A stretch of DNA of 64,000 nt from Pseudomonas psychrophila HA-4 (GTDB taxonomy: Bacteria > Pseudomonadota > Gammaproteobacteria > Pseudomonadales > Pseudomonadaceae), in the NCBI RefSeq assembly GCF_000282975.1, contig NZ_ALJC01000066.1, forward strand, positions 20,371 to 84,370. The letters run 5' to 3'. Within the stretch, counting starts at the first letter, position 1. Each line of letters opens with the position of its first letter. Below are positions 37,527-46,957 of the stretch, piece after piece. The position numbers and the translations under genes were made by a program. Below the pieces are notes generated by a model that saw only the letters and a program-made list of their open reading frames with translations, searched no databases and had not been told where the DNA came from.

Positions 37527-39374
37527 ATGCCTGACTATCGTTCGAAAACCTCCACCCACGGCCGCAATATGGCCGGTGCCCGCGCTTTGTGGCGCGCCAC
37601 GGGGATGAAAGATGCCGACTTCAAGAAGCCGATCATCGCTATTGCCAACTCCTTTACCCAGTTCGTACCCGGCCACGTCCACCTAAAGGACATGGGGCAA
37701 CTGGTGGCCCGCGAGATCGAGCGCGTTGGCGGCGTTGCCAAAGAATTCAACACCATTGCAGTCGATGACGGCATTGCCATGGGCCACGACGGCATGCTGT
37801 ATTCGCTGCCGAGCCGCGAGATCATCGCTGACTCCGTCGAGTACATGGTCAACGCCCACTGCGCCGACGCTATCGTGTGCATTTCCAACTGCGACAAAAT
37901 CACCCCTGGCATGTTGATGGCTGCATTGCGCCTCAACATCCCGGTGATTTTCGTTTCGGGCGGGCCGATGGAAGCGGGCAAAACCAAGCTCGCCAGCCAC
38001 GGTCTCGACCTGGTTGACGCCATGGTCATCGCCGCCGACTCCAGCGCTTCTGACGAGAAGGTTGCCGAGTACGAGCGCAGCGCTTGCCCAACGTGCGGTT
38101 CGTGTTCCGGCATGTTCACCGCCAACTCAATGAACTGCCTGACTGAAGCCCTGGGCCTGGCCTTACCGGGCAACGGTTCTACCCTGGCGACCCACAGCGA
38201 TCGTGAGCAACTGTTCCTGCAAGCCGGTCGTACCATCGTCGACCTGTGCCGCCAGTACTACGTCGAAAACGACGACTCAGTTCTGCCGCGCAACATCGCC
38301 AACTTCAAGGCGTTCGAAAACGCCATGACGCTGGACATCGCCATGGGCGGTTCCACCAACACCATCCTGCACTTGCTGGCTGCTGCCCAAGAGGCCGAGA
38401 TCGACTTCGACCTCAAAGACATCGACCGCCTGTCGCGCCATGTGCCGCAGCTGTGCAAAGTGGCGCCGAACATCCAGAAGTACCACATGGAAGACGTGCA
38501 CCGCGCTGGCGGCATTTTCTCCATCCTCGGCTCGCTGGCCCGTGGCGGCCTGCTGCACACCGAACTGCCGACTGTGCACAGCAAGACCATGGCCGAAGGC
38601 ATCGCCAAGTGGGACATTACCCAAACTGACGACGAAGCCGTGCATACGTTCTTCCGTGCAGGCCCAGCTGGCATCCCGACGCAGACCGCGTTCAGCCAGT
38701 CGACCCGCTGGGACACCTTGGATGACGACCGTGAAAACGGCTGCATCCGCAGTGTCGAACACGCCTACTCGCAAGAAGGTGGCCTAGCGGTGCTGTACGG
38801 CAACATCGCGCTCAATGGCTGCGTGGTCAAAACCGCCGGTGTCGACGAGTCAATCCACGTGTTCAAAGGCAACGCCAAAATCTTCGAAAGCCAAGACAGC
38901 GCCGTGCGCGGGATTCTGGCTGACGAAGTGCAGGCCGGTGACATCGTAATCATCCGTTACGAAGGCCCGAAAGGAGGCCCGGGCATGCAAGAAATGCTCT
39001 ACCCAACCTCTTACCTGAAGTCCAAAGGCCTGGGCAAAGCCTGTGCCTTGCTAACCGACGGCCGTTTCTCGGGCGGCACCTCGGGCTTGTCCATCGGCCA
39101 CGCTTCGCCAGAAGCTGCTGCCGGTGGCGCGATTGGTCTGGTGCAAGACGGCGACAAAGTGCTGATCGACATTCCGAACCGCTCGATCAACCTGTTGGTC
39201 AGCGACGAAGAACTGGCCGCACGCCGTTTTGAGCAAGACAAGAAAGGCTGGAAGCCGGTTGAAGTGCGTCCGCGTAAAGTCACCACGGCGCTCAAGGCCT
39301 ACGCCTTGCTGGCCACCAGCGCCGACAAAGGCGCGGTGCGTGATAAGGCGCTTCTAGATAAGCTAGTTCCTTAA
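37527..39374 (+). CDS. ilvD: Dihydroxy-acid dehydratase
   Basis: Third common step of valine, isoleucine and leucine synthesis; it dehydrates dihydroxy acids using an iron-sulfur cluster. The 615-aa protein has the IlvD/Edd signatures [13 protein letters not shown] and [21 protein letters not shown], with cluster cysteines in each, then [15 protein letters not shown] and the C-terminal [22 protein letters not shown] block. It is the long form with the Fe-S Cys triad found in Enterobacteria and pseudomonads. Monocistronic by context. Confidence 0.97.
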   Translation: MPDYRSKTSTHGRNMAGARALWRATGMKDADFKKPIIAIANSFTQFVPGHVHLKDMGQLVAREIERVGGVAKEFNTIAVDDGIAMGHDGMLYSLPSREIIADSVEYMVNAHCADAIVCISNCDKITPGMLMAALRLNIPVIFVSGGPMEAGKTKLASHGLDLVDAMVIAADSSASDEKVAEYERSACPTCGSCSGMFTANSMNCLTEALGLALPGNGSTLATHSDREQLFLQAGRTIVDLCRQYYVENDDSVLPRNIANFKAFENAMTLDIAMGGSTNTILHLLAAAQEAEIDFDLKDIDRLSRHVPQLCKVAPNIQKYHMEDVHRAGGIFSILGSLARGGLLHTELPTVHSKTMAEGIAKWDITQTDDEAVHTFFRAGPAGIPTQTAFSQSTRWDTLDDDRENGCIRSVEHAYSQEGGLAVLYGNIALNGCVVKTAGVDESIHVFKGNAKIFESQDSAVRGILADEVQAGDIVIIRYEGPKGGPGMQEMLYPTSYLKSKGLGKACALLTDGRFSGGTSGLSIGHASPEAAAGGAIGLVQDGDKVLIDIPNRSINLLVSDEELAARRFEQDKKGWKPVEVRPRKVTTALKAYALLATSADKGAVRDKALLDKLVP

Positions 39375-39413
39375 AGAACTAGTATCTAGAAGCAGCTATA
39401 AGCTTCTAGCGGC

Positions 39414-39474
39414 AAGCTACAAGTGAAGAGCAGTGCGCGGTGTTGCTACTGCTCTTACTTGCGGCTTGTAGCTT
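39414..39474. terminator. Long imperfect hairpin between ilvD and the HAD phosphatase
   Basis: AAGCTACAAG(T)GAAGAGCAGT at 39414-39434 pairs with ACTGCTCTTACTTGCGGCTT... at 39448-39474 around a 13-base loop, with a few bulged bases. A smaller palindrome (CTAGAAGC...GCTTCTAG) precedes it. It lies between the convergent stops and probably ends both transcripts. Confidence 0.65.
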
Positions 39475-39490
39475 AAAGCTTGTAGCTGCC

Positions 39491-40546
39491 TCACTGAATC
39501 TCGTCAGGTTTGACGATCACCCAGTTTTTGTCTGCCGTCACCGCTAAGCCTTCTTTGGCCTGTGCTGCGGCGTTTTTGGCCATCATGCCTTGCAGCTGCG
39601 TCATGTATTTGTCTTTGCGGTTAATCCACAGGTGAATCCCGCCTTTGTTCACGTCAACGCTGTGGAACAACATGTAGCCGTCACTCGATGGCGTATCGCC
39701 TGCCACCAGCACCGGTTTTTTCCATTGATCGATGTACGTCAGAATCGCCGCCTGCTTGCCCGCCATCCAGGTAGCCGGGGTCCATAGGTAAGGCGTGAGT
39801 TCAAGCCCCATGTTGGCTTGTTCGCTGTAGGTGCCCGCGCTGATCTGCTTGCGTGCCGTGGTCAACTCGCCGGTGTCACGGTTTTTGAGCAACGTGCTCA
39901 CACCAATCACGTTCTGCGGTTTGACGTTGTAGCCGTACTTGGGATCTGCCGCGACCATGCGCACCAGTTCTTCAGAGGCTGCGGTCATCACGTACACGTC
40001 GATGCCGTTTTCCATCAGCTTGTTAAACAGCTCAACCTGACCCGCAAATATCTTGGGCGGCTGGATCTCAGTCGTCTTAAGCGCATCGCCTTCAAAATAC
40101 GTCACAGGAATGGGCTGCCCGGACGCCATCAACTCGTCCACATAGCCTTTGAGCTGTTGCAGGGTAAAACCAGAAAACACCTGGGCGACCCATGGGTAAC
40201 AGACCATGTCGTCGACTTCACACAAACGGTAGTAATAGCTGAACAAGCTTTCCTGGTGATCTGCCGTGTCTTTGAACGGCATCAGCTTGAGCGACGGATC
40301 AAGACTGTCACGGGTGATCAGACCCAGGTTTTCCATATACGGCAACAGCGCCTCTTCGAGGTCGTTGCGATAGCTGGTGTTGTCCATGTCAAAAACCGCG
40401 AAGTTACCCTTGTTCGCGTTGGCCGCAATCATGGCGTTCAATTGCTGGGCCTGATCCGCTGGCCAGTGTTCCAACTCAGTCGCCAATACGTGTCCAGCCA
40501 AGCTAAAACATAGGGTTGCAGCTATCCACTTCGCGGTCAGATTCAT
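39491..40546 (-). CDS. Secreted HAD phosphatase, phosphorylcholine phosphatase (PchP)-like
   Basis: A 351-aa protein with a signal peptide (about 1-22, ending HVLA). The start at 40546 is set by GAGGAG 8 bases upstream. HAD motif I is DMDNT (53-57), motif II MTAASEE, and motif IV GDTPSSDGYMLF. The PchP set in P. aeruginosa is DMDNT, SAA, a Lys and GDTPDSD, so the match is close. PchP releases choline and phosphate from phosphorylcholine in the periplasm. It is divergent from a cystine carrier, not next to choline genes, so the natural substrate is uncertain. Confidence 0.78.
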   Translation of the reverse strand: MNLTAKWIAATLCFSLAGHVLATELEHWPADQAQQLNAMIAANANKGNFAVFDMDNTSYRNDLEEALLPYMENLGLITRDSLDPSLKLMPFKDTADHQESLFSYYYRLCEVDDMVCYPWVAQVFSGFTLQQLKGYVDELMASGQPIPVTYFEGDALKTTEIQPPKIFAGQVELFNKLMENGIDVYVMTAASEELVRMVAADPKYGYNVKPQNVIGVSTLLKNRDTGELTTARKQISAGTYSEQANMGLELTPYLWTPATWMAGKQAAILTYIDQWKKPVLVAGDTPSSDGYMLFHSVDVNKGGIHLWINRKDKYMTQLQGMMAKNAAAQAKEGLAVTADKNWVIVKPDEIQ

Positions 40547-40765
40547 CAGCAATGCTCCTCGTAAAGGCGTCGACGCTAGCAAACCTATATGACAGTTTTA
40601 GCGTAGATACGACCTCTAACATCCTGAAAGCGCCACCGCCTTATTCCAAAAACAAAGGTGGTCATTCCAGAACGATATATTTCGAGCTATATCAACCTGT
40701 TAGCATTTCCGGTTGGAAATTTTTATCGCTAAAAGACTGGTTCAAGTCGTCCCCTCGGAGCTTTC

Positions 40766-42157
40766 ATGAATGTCCCGCTGATCCTCAATCTGCTGGTGTT
40801 CCTCGCGTTGCTGTTCGGCTTGTCGCTGACCCGCCACACCGCGTGGAGCCTGGCAAAAAAAGTCCTGCTGGCGCTGGTTATCGGCGTGCTCTTCGGCTTG
40901 GGCTTACACCTGGTATACGGCACGGACAGCCCAACCCTCAAAACCTCAATCGGCTGGTTCGATCTGGTCGGCAGTGGCTACGTGCAACTGCTGCAAATGA
41001 TCGTGATTCCGTTGGTATTTGCCTCGATCCTGAGCGCCGTGGCGCGCCTGCACAACGCATCGTCGCTGGGCAAAATCAGCTTCTTGACCATCGGCACGCT
41101 GCTGTTCACCACCATGATCGCGGCGCTGGTCGGCATCGGTCTGACCAACCTGTTCGGCCTGACCGCTGACGGCTTGGTCGCAGGCGTGGCTGAAATGAGC
41201 CGCCTGCAAATCATCCAGAGCGATTACGTGGGCAAGGTCTCGGACCTTAACGTGCCGCAGTTGCTGCTGTCGTTTATCCCGCAAAACCCGTTTGCCGACC
41301 TCGCCCGTGCCAAGCCGACATCAATCATCAGCGTGGTGATTTTTGCGGCATTCCTGGGAGTTGCCGCCCTGCAACTGTTCAAGGACGAGCCGGAAAAAGG
41401 CGGCAAAGTGCTCAACGCCATCGACACCCTGCAAGCTTGGGTGATGCGTCTGGTGCGCCTGGTCATGAAACTGACTCCGTATGGCGTGCTGGCCTTGATG
41501 ACCAAAGTGGTCGCCATGTCCAACCTGCAAGACATCCTCAAGCTCGGCAGCTTTGTGGTGGTGTCCTACATCGGCCTCGCGTTGATGTTCGTGATTCACG
41601 GGGTGATCTTGTCGGTGTCGGGGGTTAACCCGCTGCGCTTCTTCCGTAAGGTGTGGCCAGTGCTGACCTTCGCCTTCACCAGCCGTTCGAGCGCGGCGAG
41701 CATCCCGCTGAGCATCGAAGCGCAAACCCGCCGCTTGGGTATTCCGTCCTCAATCGCCAGCTTCGCGGCATCGTTTGGCGCGACTATCGGACAAAACGGC
41801 TGTGCCGGTCTGTACCCGGCCATGCTGGCGGTGATGGTTGCCCCCACGGTCGGCATCAACCCGCTGGACCCGGTGTGGATCGCTTCGTTGGTGGCCATTG
41901 TGACCATCAGTTCGGTGGGCGTTGCGGGCGTGGGCGGCGGTGCAACCTTCGCGGCCCTGATCGTGCTTCCGGCGATGGGCCTGCCGGTGTCATTGGTGGC
42001 GTTGCTGATCTCGGTCGAGCCGTTGATCGACATGGGCCGTACGGCGTTGAACGTCAGTGGCTCGATGGTCGCCGGTACCGTGACCAGCCAGATTCTGCAC
42101 CAGACCGACAAGGCCATATTGGCTGAAGACGATCATGGGGATTTGGCGCATACGTAA
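40766..42157 (+). CDS. tcyP: TcyP/YdjN-type L-cystine symporter
   Basis: A 463-aa dicarboxylate/amino-acid:cation symporter family protein with about eight to nine membrane helices and two re-entrant loops. [21 protein letters not shown], the serine-rich first loop [16 protein letters not shown] and the second loop [16 protein letters not shown] followed by [17 protein letters not shown] are the carrier signatures; NGCAG instead of NMDGT points to the cystine branch. An adjacent GGAG supports the ATG at 40766. It probably imports cystine as a sulfur source. Confidence 0.86.
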   Translation: MNVPLILNLLVFLALLFGLSLTRHTAWSLAKKVLLALVIGVLFGLGLHLVYGTDSPTLKTSIGWFDLVGSGYVQLLQMIVIPLVFASILSAVARLHNASSLGKISFLTIGTLLFTTMIAALVGIGLTNLFGLTADGLVAGVAEMSRLQIIQSDYVGKVSDLNVPQLLLSFIPQNPFADLARAKPTSIISVVIFAAFLGVAALQLFKDEPEKGGKVLNAIDTLQAWVMRLVRLVMKLTPYGVLALMTKVVAMSNLQDILKLGSFVVVSYIGLALMFVIHGVILSVSGVNPLRFFRKVWPVLTFAFTSRSSAASIPLSIEAQTRRLGIPSSIASFAASFGATIGQNGCAGLYPAMLAVMVAPTVGINPLDPVWIASLVAIVTISSVGVAGVGGGATFAALIVLPAMGLPVSLVALLISVEPLIDMGRTALNVSGSMVAGTVTSQILHQTDKAILAEDDHGDLAHT

Positions 42158-42169
42158 CGTAGGAATCCT

Positions 42170-42238
42170 TGTAGGAGCTGCCGCAGGCTGCGATCTTTTG
42201 ATCGTTAAAAACGATCGCAGCCTGCGCCAGCTCCTACA
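42170..42238. terminator. GTAGGAGC-type palindrome between tcyP and folA
   Basis: TGTAGGAGCTG(CC)GCAGGCTGCGATC at the left pairs with GATCGCAGCCTGCG(CC)AGCTCCTACA at the right; the centre TTTTGATCGTTAAAAAC also pairs partly. It is a REPIN-like element of the GTAGGAGC family, placed between convergent stops. It can act as a terminator. Confidence 0.7.
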
Positions 42239-42244
42239 CATTAT

Positions 42245-42757
42245 TTAAGTCCTTTCCCACACTTCAAAGCTGAACGCCGGTTTGCCCTCTGCGGCGGCAT
42301 GCTTGTCTTCTGACACCAGCGTCCACTGCGTCTGATCGAACTCAGGAAACCACGCATCCCCTTCCGGGCTCAAACCCACGCGCGTCAGGTACAACCGGTC
42401 GGCATCCGCCAGCCCCTGGGTGTACAACTGCGCGCCGCCAATCAGCATCACTTCGCTCACGCCCTGCTCATTGGCCCATTCTTCGGCGCGCTCGACAGCG
42501 GCCTTAAGGGAGGCGAACACTTCGGCACCTTCGAGCTGCAAGTCGGTCTGACGACTGACCACCAGGTTCAAACGACCCGGCAATGGGCGACCCAGCGAAT
42601 CCCAGGTTTTACGACCCATGATGATCGGCTTGCCCAAGGTGGTGGCCTTGAAATATTTGAAATCCGCCGGCAAATGCCACGGCATGCTGTTATCGACACC
42701 GATCACGCGGTTTTCACCGAGGGCCGCGATCAGGCTGAGGGGGAGTGTTTTTTTCAT
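42245..42757 (-). CDS. folA: Dihydrofolate reductase
   Basis: Reduces dihydrofolate to tetrahydrofolate with NADPH. The 170-aa protein has LSLIAALGENRVIGVDNSMPWHLPAD with the catalytic Asp, KPIIMGRKTWDSLGRPLPGRLNLVVSR, EVMLIGGAQLYTQGL and the C-terminal strands. The ATG at 42757 is the conserved start; an upstream in-frame extension of 24 codons does not resemble the family. Thymidylate synthase, its metabolic partner, is 12 kb away. Confidence 0.95.
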   Translation of the reverse strand: MKKTLPLSLIAALGENRVIGVDNSMPWHLPADFKYFKATTLGKPIIMGRKTWDSLGRPLPGRLNLVVSRQTDLQLEGAEVFASLKAAVERAEEWANEQGVSEVMLIGGAQLYTQGLADADRLYLTRVGLSPEGDAWFPEFDQTQWTLVSEDKHAAAEGKPAFSFEVWERT

Positions 42758-42840
42758 GCCGGCGAGGATACCAGAGCCGCCCGCGCCTTGGTGCAGTACC
42801 CCGACTTGCGTAACAGCGGTTATGCTCATGGCTCACTTGA

Positions 42841-44232
42841 ATGGAATGTCGCGTGACTCAACTTTCCCATCTGCAACGCCTCTGGCTGACCGAAACCGTG
42901 CGCCTGCGCGAAGAACACGCAGGCCCGCTGGACGACCTGGAGGCCAACCGCCGCGCCCGCAGCGACGGTGGCGATTTAGCCACACGCTTGCAAAACCGTG
43001 CCCTGTGGTTGGCCGAACGCGATGGGCTGGTCACCGCCCTTAAACATTGGCTGCAAGGTGCGCGCTTGGCGCTGCTGGGCCTCGCCGTGCTGGCGATCAT
43101 CAGCGGCGCCGGGCTGGCCTTTGCCGCACTGGGTGACGGGCAAAACCCGGTCAATGTGTTTTGGGCGCTCGGCAGCCTGCTCGGGCTCAACCTGATTCTT
43201 CTGCTCAGTTGGGCGCTGGGCCTGCTGTTTGCCGGTGAACACGGCGCCAGCCTCGGGCGTTTATGGCTGTGGCTCAGCGACAAATTTGCCCGCGACGCCA
43301 AGGCCGCGCAATTAGCCCCGGCCTTACTGCTGTTACTGCAACGCCAAAAGCTCAACCGCTGGGCGCTCGGCACGTTGGTCAATGGCCTATGGTTGTTGGC
43401 GATGCTCAGCGCGCTGACGTTGATGCTCTTGCTAATGGCCACCCGCCGTTATGGCTTTATCTGGGAAACCACGATTCTGGGCGCCGATGTGTTTGTCAGC
43501 GCCACCCGCGCACTCGGCGCCCTGCCCGGCTGGCTGGGGCTCAATGGCCCGACCGAAGAGATGATCCGCGCCAGCACCGATACCGCCTACAGCAGCGAGC
43601 TGGTGCGCCAGACCTGGGCCGTGTGGTTAGTCGGTGTGGTCTTGGTTTACGGGGTGATTCCGCGTCTGCTGCTAGCGGTTTTTTGCCTGTGGCGTTGGAA
43701 GCGCGGGCGCAACGCGTTGCAACTCGACCTCAACCTGCCCGGCTACAGCCAACTGCGTGAGCGCCTGATGCCGAGCAGCGAGCGCCTAGGGGTCAACGAC
43801 ATCGCCCCCGACCACCTGCACAATGTGCTCGCCGGGCACACCGATCTACAGACCGACGGCGCACTGATCGTGGCCATTGAACTGGACGACCAGCATCTGT
43901 GGCCACCCAAGCTGCCCGACTCAGTCAAAGATGCAGGCATCCTCGACAGCCGCGAGTCGCGGCAGAAGCTGCTGGAACAAATGACCCGCTTCCCACCCGC
44001 ACGCTTAGCCATCGCCTGCGACCCACGGCGCTCGCCCGATCGCGGCAGCCTCGCCTTAATCGGCGAACTGGCGCGCAGCGCCGCCGAGACCCGCGTCTGG
44101 TTGCTGCAAGCACCACCCGGCCAGGCGCTGGACGCCGACCGCCTGAGCGACTGGCACCACGCCCTTGAGCAACTGGGGCTGCCCTTCGCTACCCACGCGC
44201 CGATCAACTGGCTGGAGACAGGCCATGACTAA
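42841..44232 (+). CDS. DUF2868 polytopic membrane protein
   Basis: A 463-aa protein of the DUF2868 family with about four membrane helices (near residues 75-96, 101-126, 178-201 and 260-286) and a soluble C-terminal half of about 170 residues (from KRGRNALQLDLNLPGY). The N-terminus QRLWLTETVRLREEHAGPLDDLEANR is conserved in pseudomonads. The ATG at 42841 or the GTG at 42853 could start it. It overlaps the following GTPase gene by 8 bases, so the two products almost certainly work together. The function is unknown. Confidence 0.8.
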   Translation: MECRVTQLSHLQRLWLTETVRLREEHAGPLDDLEANRRARSDGGDLATRLQNRALWLAERDGLVTALKHWLQGARLALLGLAVLAIISGAGLAFAALGDGQNPVNVFWALGSLLGLNLILLLSWALGLLFAGEHGASLGRLWLWLSDKFARDAKAAQLAPALLLLLQRQKLNRWALGTLVNGLWLLAMLSALTLMLLLMATRRYGFIWETTILGADVFVSATRALGALPGWLGLNGPTEEMIRASTDTAYSSELVRQTWAVWLVGVVLVYGVIPRLLLAVFCLWRWKRGRNALQLDLNLPGYSQLRERLMPSSERLGVNDIAPDHLHNVLAGHTDLQTDGALIVAIELDDQHLWPPKLPDSVKDAGILDSRESRQKLLEQMTRFPPARLAIACDPRRSPDRGSLALIGELARSAAETRVWLLQAPPGQALDADRLSDWHHALEQLGLPFATHAPINWLETGHD

Positions 44233-45589
44233 GCCTCTAACGCTGGCCGTGGTCGGCCACACCAATGTGGGCAAGACCTCATTGCTGCGCACCCTCACCC
44301 GCGACGTCGGCTTTGGCGAGGTGTCCCATCGCCCCAGCACCACCCGGCATGTCGAAGGCGCACGGCTGTCGGTGGACGGCGAGCCATTGCTGGAGCTGTA
44401 CGACACGCCGGGGCTGGAAGACGCCATCGCTCTGCTCGACTACCTTGAGCGCCTCGACCGCCCCGGCGAGCGTCTGGACGGCCCGGCGCGGGTCGCGCGT
44501 TTTCTCGACGGCAGCGAAGCGCGCCAGCGTTTCGAGCAAGAAGCCAAAGTGTTGCGCCAACTGCTGGCCTCCGACGCCGGGCTGTACGTGATCGACGCCC
44601 GTGAGCCGGTGCTGGCCAAGTACCGCGACGAACTCAGCGTGCTGGCCAGTTGCGGTAAACCGCTGCTGCCGGTGCTGAATTTTGTCAGCAGCCCGCAACA
44701 CCGCGAGCCAGAATGGCGCGAAGCGCTGGCCCGACTTGGCCTGCATGCGTTGGTACGGTTTGACAGCGTGGCCCCGCCTGAAGATGGCGAGCGCCGCCTG
44801 TATGAAAGCCTGGCCTTGCTGCTGGAGCATTCACGCGGGGCGCTGCAACGTTTGATTACCGATCAGCAAGCCCAGCGTGAAGCGCGCAAACACAGCGCAT
44901 TGCGCTTGATCGCCGAACTGCTGATCGACTGCGCCGCCTGCCGCCGTAGTGTGGCCAGCGAAAAAACCGTCGAACAACAGGCCGTCAATCAATTGCGCGA
45001 AGCCGTTCGCCAACGCGAGCAACGCTGCGTTGAGGCGCTGCTCAAGCTGTACGGCTTTCGCCCCAATGACGCGGCGGCCAGCGACTTGCCGCTGATGGAC
45101 GGGCGTTGGGGCGATGACTTGTTCAACCCCGAAACCCTTAAACAACTGGGCGTACGCGTAGGCAGCGGCATCGCGGCAGGCGCGGCGGCGGGTGCCGGGG
45201 TGGACTTGATGGTCGGCGGGCTGACGCTGGGCGCCGCCGCATTGGCAGGGGCCATTGCTGGCGGCGCGCTGCAAACGGCACGCAGCTACGGCAGCCGGTT
45301 ATTGGGCAAGTTCAAGGGCCAACGTGAACTGACCGTGGATGACAGCGTGCTGCGCTTGCTCGCCTTGCGTCAGCGTCAGTTGCTGCACGCGCTGAATGCA
45401 CGTGGGCATGCGGCGGTGGACAGCATCAAGGTGGCCACCCCACAAGACAAAACCTGGCGCGAGGGCAAGCTACCCGAAGCGCTGAACAAAGCCCGTGCAC
45501 ACCCGCAATGGTCATCGCTCAACCCGCATCCCAAATTGAGCCAAGGCGAGCGTCAGGAGCAAATCGAGGTGCTGGCTGAGCAAATCTGA
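44225..45589 (+). CDS. DUF3482 GTPase, partner of the DUF2868 protein
   Basis: A 454-aa protein with an N-terminal Era/TrmE-like G domain: G1 GHTNVGKTS (11-19), switch region with RPSTTRHVEGARL, G3 DTPGLEDAI, and a weak G4 (VLNFVSSP in place of NKxD). The C-terminal half has a glycine/alanine-rich segment (GSGIAAGAAAGAGVDLMVGGLTLGAAALAGAIAGGAL) that could insert in or lie on a membrane. It is split here only for readability: GSGIAAGAAAGAG, then DLMVGGLTLGA. The ATG at 44225 overlaps the DUF2868 stop. A membrane-remodelling or signalling GTPase is plausible but unproven. Confidence 0.8.
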   Translation: MTKPLTLAVVGHTNVGKTSLLRTLTRDVGFGEVSHRPSTTRHVEGARLSVDGEPLLELYDTPGLEDAIALLDYLERLDRPGERLDGPARVARFLDGSEARQRFEQEAKVLRQLLASDAGLYVIDAREPVLAKYRDELSVLASCGKPLLPVLNFVSSPQHREPEWREALARLGLHALVRFDSVAPPEDGERRLYESLALLLEHSRGALQRLITDQQAQREARKHSALRLIAELLIDCAACRRSVASEKTVEQQAVNQLREAVRQREQRCVEALLKLYGFRPNDAAASDLPLMDGRWGDDLFNPETLKQLGVRVGSGIAAGAAAGAGVDLMVGGLTLGAAALAGAIAGGALQTARSYGSRLLGKFKGQRELTVDDSVLRLLALRQRQLLHALNARGHAAVDSIKVATPQDKTWREGKLPEALNKARAHPQWSSLNPHPKLSQGERQEQIEVLAEQI

Positions 45590-45679
45590 ATCGACACCTC
45601 CTCTGCGGCCACCCGCTCGCTAAAGCCTGCACGGCGCGCATAAAGACATGTTCTCGACCACCTGTTGCGCCAAGGTCAT
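45590..45679 (-). pseudogene. Probable remnant of a gene coupled to the FAD oxidase
   Basis: The FAD oxidase stop TGA overlaps an ATG (TGATG at 45681-45677), the classic coupling signal. The ORF it opens reads MTLAQQVVENMSLCAPCRL and stops at 45620, after 19 codons. Shifting frame after the eleventh codon gives a continuing sequence (LYARRAGFSERVAAEEVS) up to the end of the GTPase gene on the other strand. The two pieces joined resemble the N-terminus of the HD-domain phosphonate oxygenase family (TIGR03276), from memory. I infer a frameshifted and truncated gene; the family assignment is weak. Confidence 0.4.
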
Positions 45680-46812
45680 CACGCCTCTCCCAGCAAACGG
45701 GCAATGTTGCGCTCGGCCATTGCCGGGCCAACGCTCATGCCCACGCCGGTCTGCATCAAGGCGGCACTCAGACCAAGCGCCACAGGCAGCCAGGTAAACG
45801 GCTTGGCCCCGCGCGCGCCATAAACGCCCTGCCAGCGCTCCATTACCTGCACCTCACAGCCCAAAGTGTCTTCGCACAGCTGCAACATCCAGTTATCGAC
45901 CTGTTCGGCGTTAAACGGCGATGGATCGCTGCCGTAATGGTGTGAATCACCGACGATCAACTCGCCGTAGGGTGTCGGACTGATCAACAAGTGAATACCG
46001 TGTTCGTCCAGGTACGGGCTGTCGCGCAGGATCTCGGCCTGCACCCCCTCCGCTTCCGGCAAATCGGCAAAAGCGCCGTAATGCACGCAGCTCAGGCCGG
46101 TGAGCAGGGCGTGTTGCAGCTGCAAGTCGATTGTTGGCCGCACCCGCAGCATTTGCAGGCGGCAGATTTGCGGGTTGAGCGTCGCCAATGGCTCGGCCAG
46201 CAGGGTTTGATAGTCGTGCCCTGAACAGACAATCACCTGCGCGCCTTTAAAGCTGCCCGCCGTGGTGTGAACCCGCCCCGGCTCGACGTCGCGCACCAGG
46301 GTTGAGAAGTGAAACTCGACGCCGAGGTCGCGCTGCAGGTACTGCACCAGAGCCACAATGGCCTCACGCGAATACACCTGCTGATCGTCCAGCCCATGTA
46401 ACGCAGCGCGATGGTGGCTGAACTGGCCATCGTACAGCGCGTCCTTTTGAGCACCGCGCAGCAGTTCGACGCGGTAGCCGTGTTCACGGGCACGGCCTTG
46501 GCAAAAGGCCTCCAGCAGCTGTTCTTCAGCCTCGGTGCGGGCAAACAGGTATGAGCCGTTGCGCTTGAGATTAAAGCCCGCGTGCTGCGCCCAATCACCC
46601 CAGATGCCTCGGCTGGCCTGGGCTAGATCGAGCATCACACCCGGCGGCTGGCCGGTGACCAGCGCCTGGCCAAAGTTGCGCACCGAAGCACCCAATGGCG
46701 TGTGTGTACGTTCGAATACATGGACCTTAAGCCCACGCTTGGCGGCCGCGTAGGCATGGGACAAACCCAGAATGCCAGCGCCGACGATAAGCACTGAGTT
46801 GGATGGTGACAT
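45679..46812 (-). CDS. TIGR03364-type FAD-dependent amine oxidase of aminophosphonate clusters
   Basis: A 377-aa DAO-family flavoprotein. The FAD loop is VLIVGAGILGLSHAYAAAKRG near the N-terminus; NFGQALVTGQPPGV and the C-terminal GLSAALMQTGVGMSVGPAMAERN are conserved blocks. The ATG at 46812 has AAGGAT 6 bases upstream. It matches the family seen with aminoethylphosphonate transport genes; members are thought to oxidise an aminophosphonate or N-methyl derivative to an aldehyde. The transporter genes upstream on the same strand support this. Its product would need a further enzyme to release phosphate; none is intact here. Confidence 0.78.
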   Translation of the reverse strand: MSPSNSVLIVGAGILGLSHAYAAAKRGLKVHVFERTHTPLGASVRNFGQALVTGQPPGVMLDLAQASRGIWGDWAQHAGFNLKRNGSYLFARTEAEEQLLEAFCQGRAREHGYRVELLRGAQKDALYDGQFSHHRAALHGLDDQQVYSREAIVALVQYLQRDLGVEFHFSTLVRDVEPGRVHTTAGSFKGAQVIVCSGHDYQTLLAEPLATLNPQICRLQMLRVRPTIDLQLQHALLTGLSCVHYGAFADLPEAEGVQAEILRDSPYLDEHGIHLLISPTPYGELIVGDSHHYGSDPSPFNAEQVDNWMLQLCEDTLGCEVQVMERWQGVYGARGAKPFTWLPVALGLSAALMQTGVGMSVGPAMAERNIARLLGEA

Positions 46813-46835
46813 TTTTAAATCCTTTGAAGACAGCA

Positions 46836-46957
46836 ACCCTCACCCCGGTCCATACACTCCCAGAGGGAGAGGGAGCAGATTTGAGTCGTACACACAATCG
46901 GGAACCCCCCCAATAAAGCCCCCTCTCCCTCCGGCAAATGGTTGGGGTGAGGGGCTT
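46836..46957. repeat. CCCTCACCCC inverted repeat between the oxidase and the binding protein
   Basis: CCCTCACCCC at 46837-46846 pairs with GGGGTGAGGG at 46944-46953; inner arms AGAGGGAGAGGGAGC and CCCTCTCCCTCC also pair. The same family occurs at 2101-2350 and 50911-50966. It sits in the intercistronic gap downstream of the binding-protein stop, where it could stabilise that message or reduce readthrough into the oxidase gene. Confidence 0.75.
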
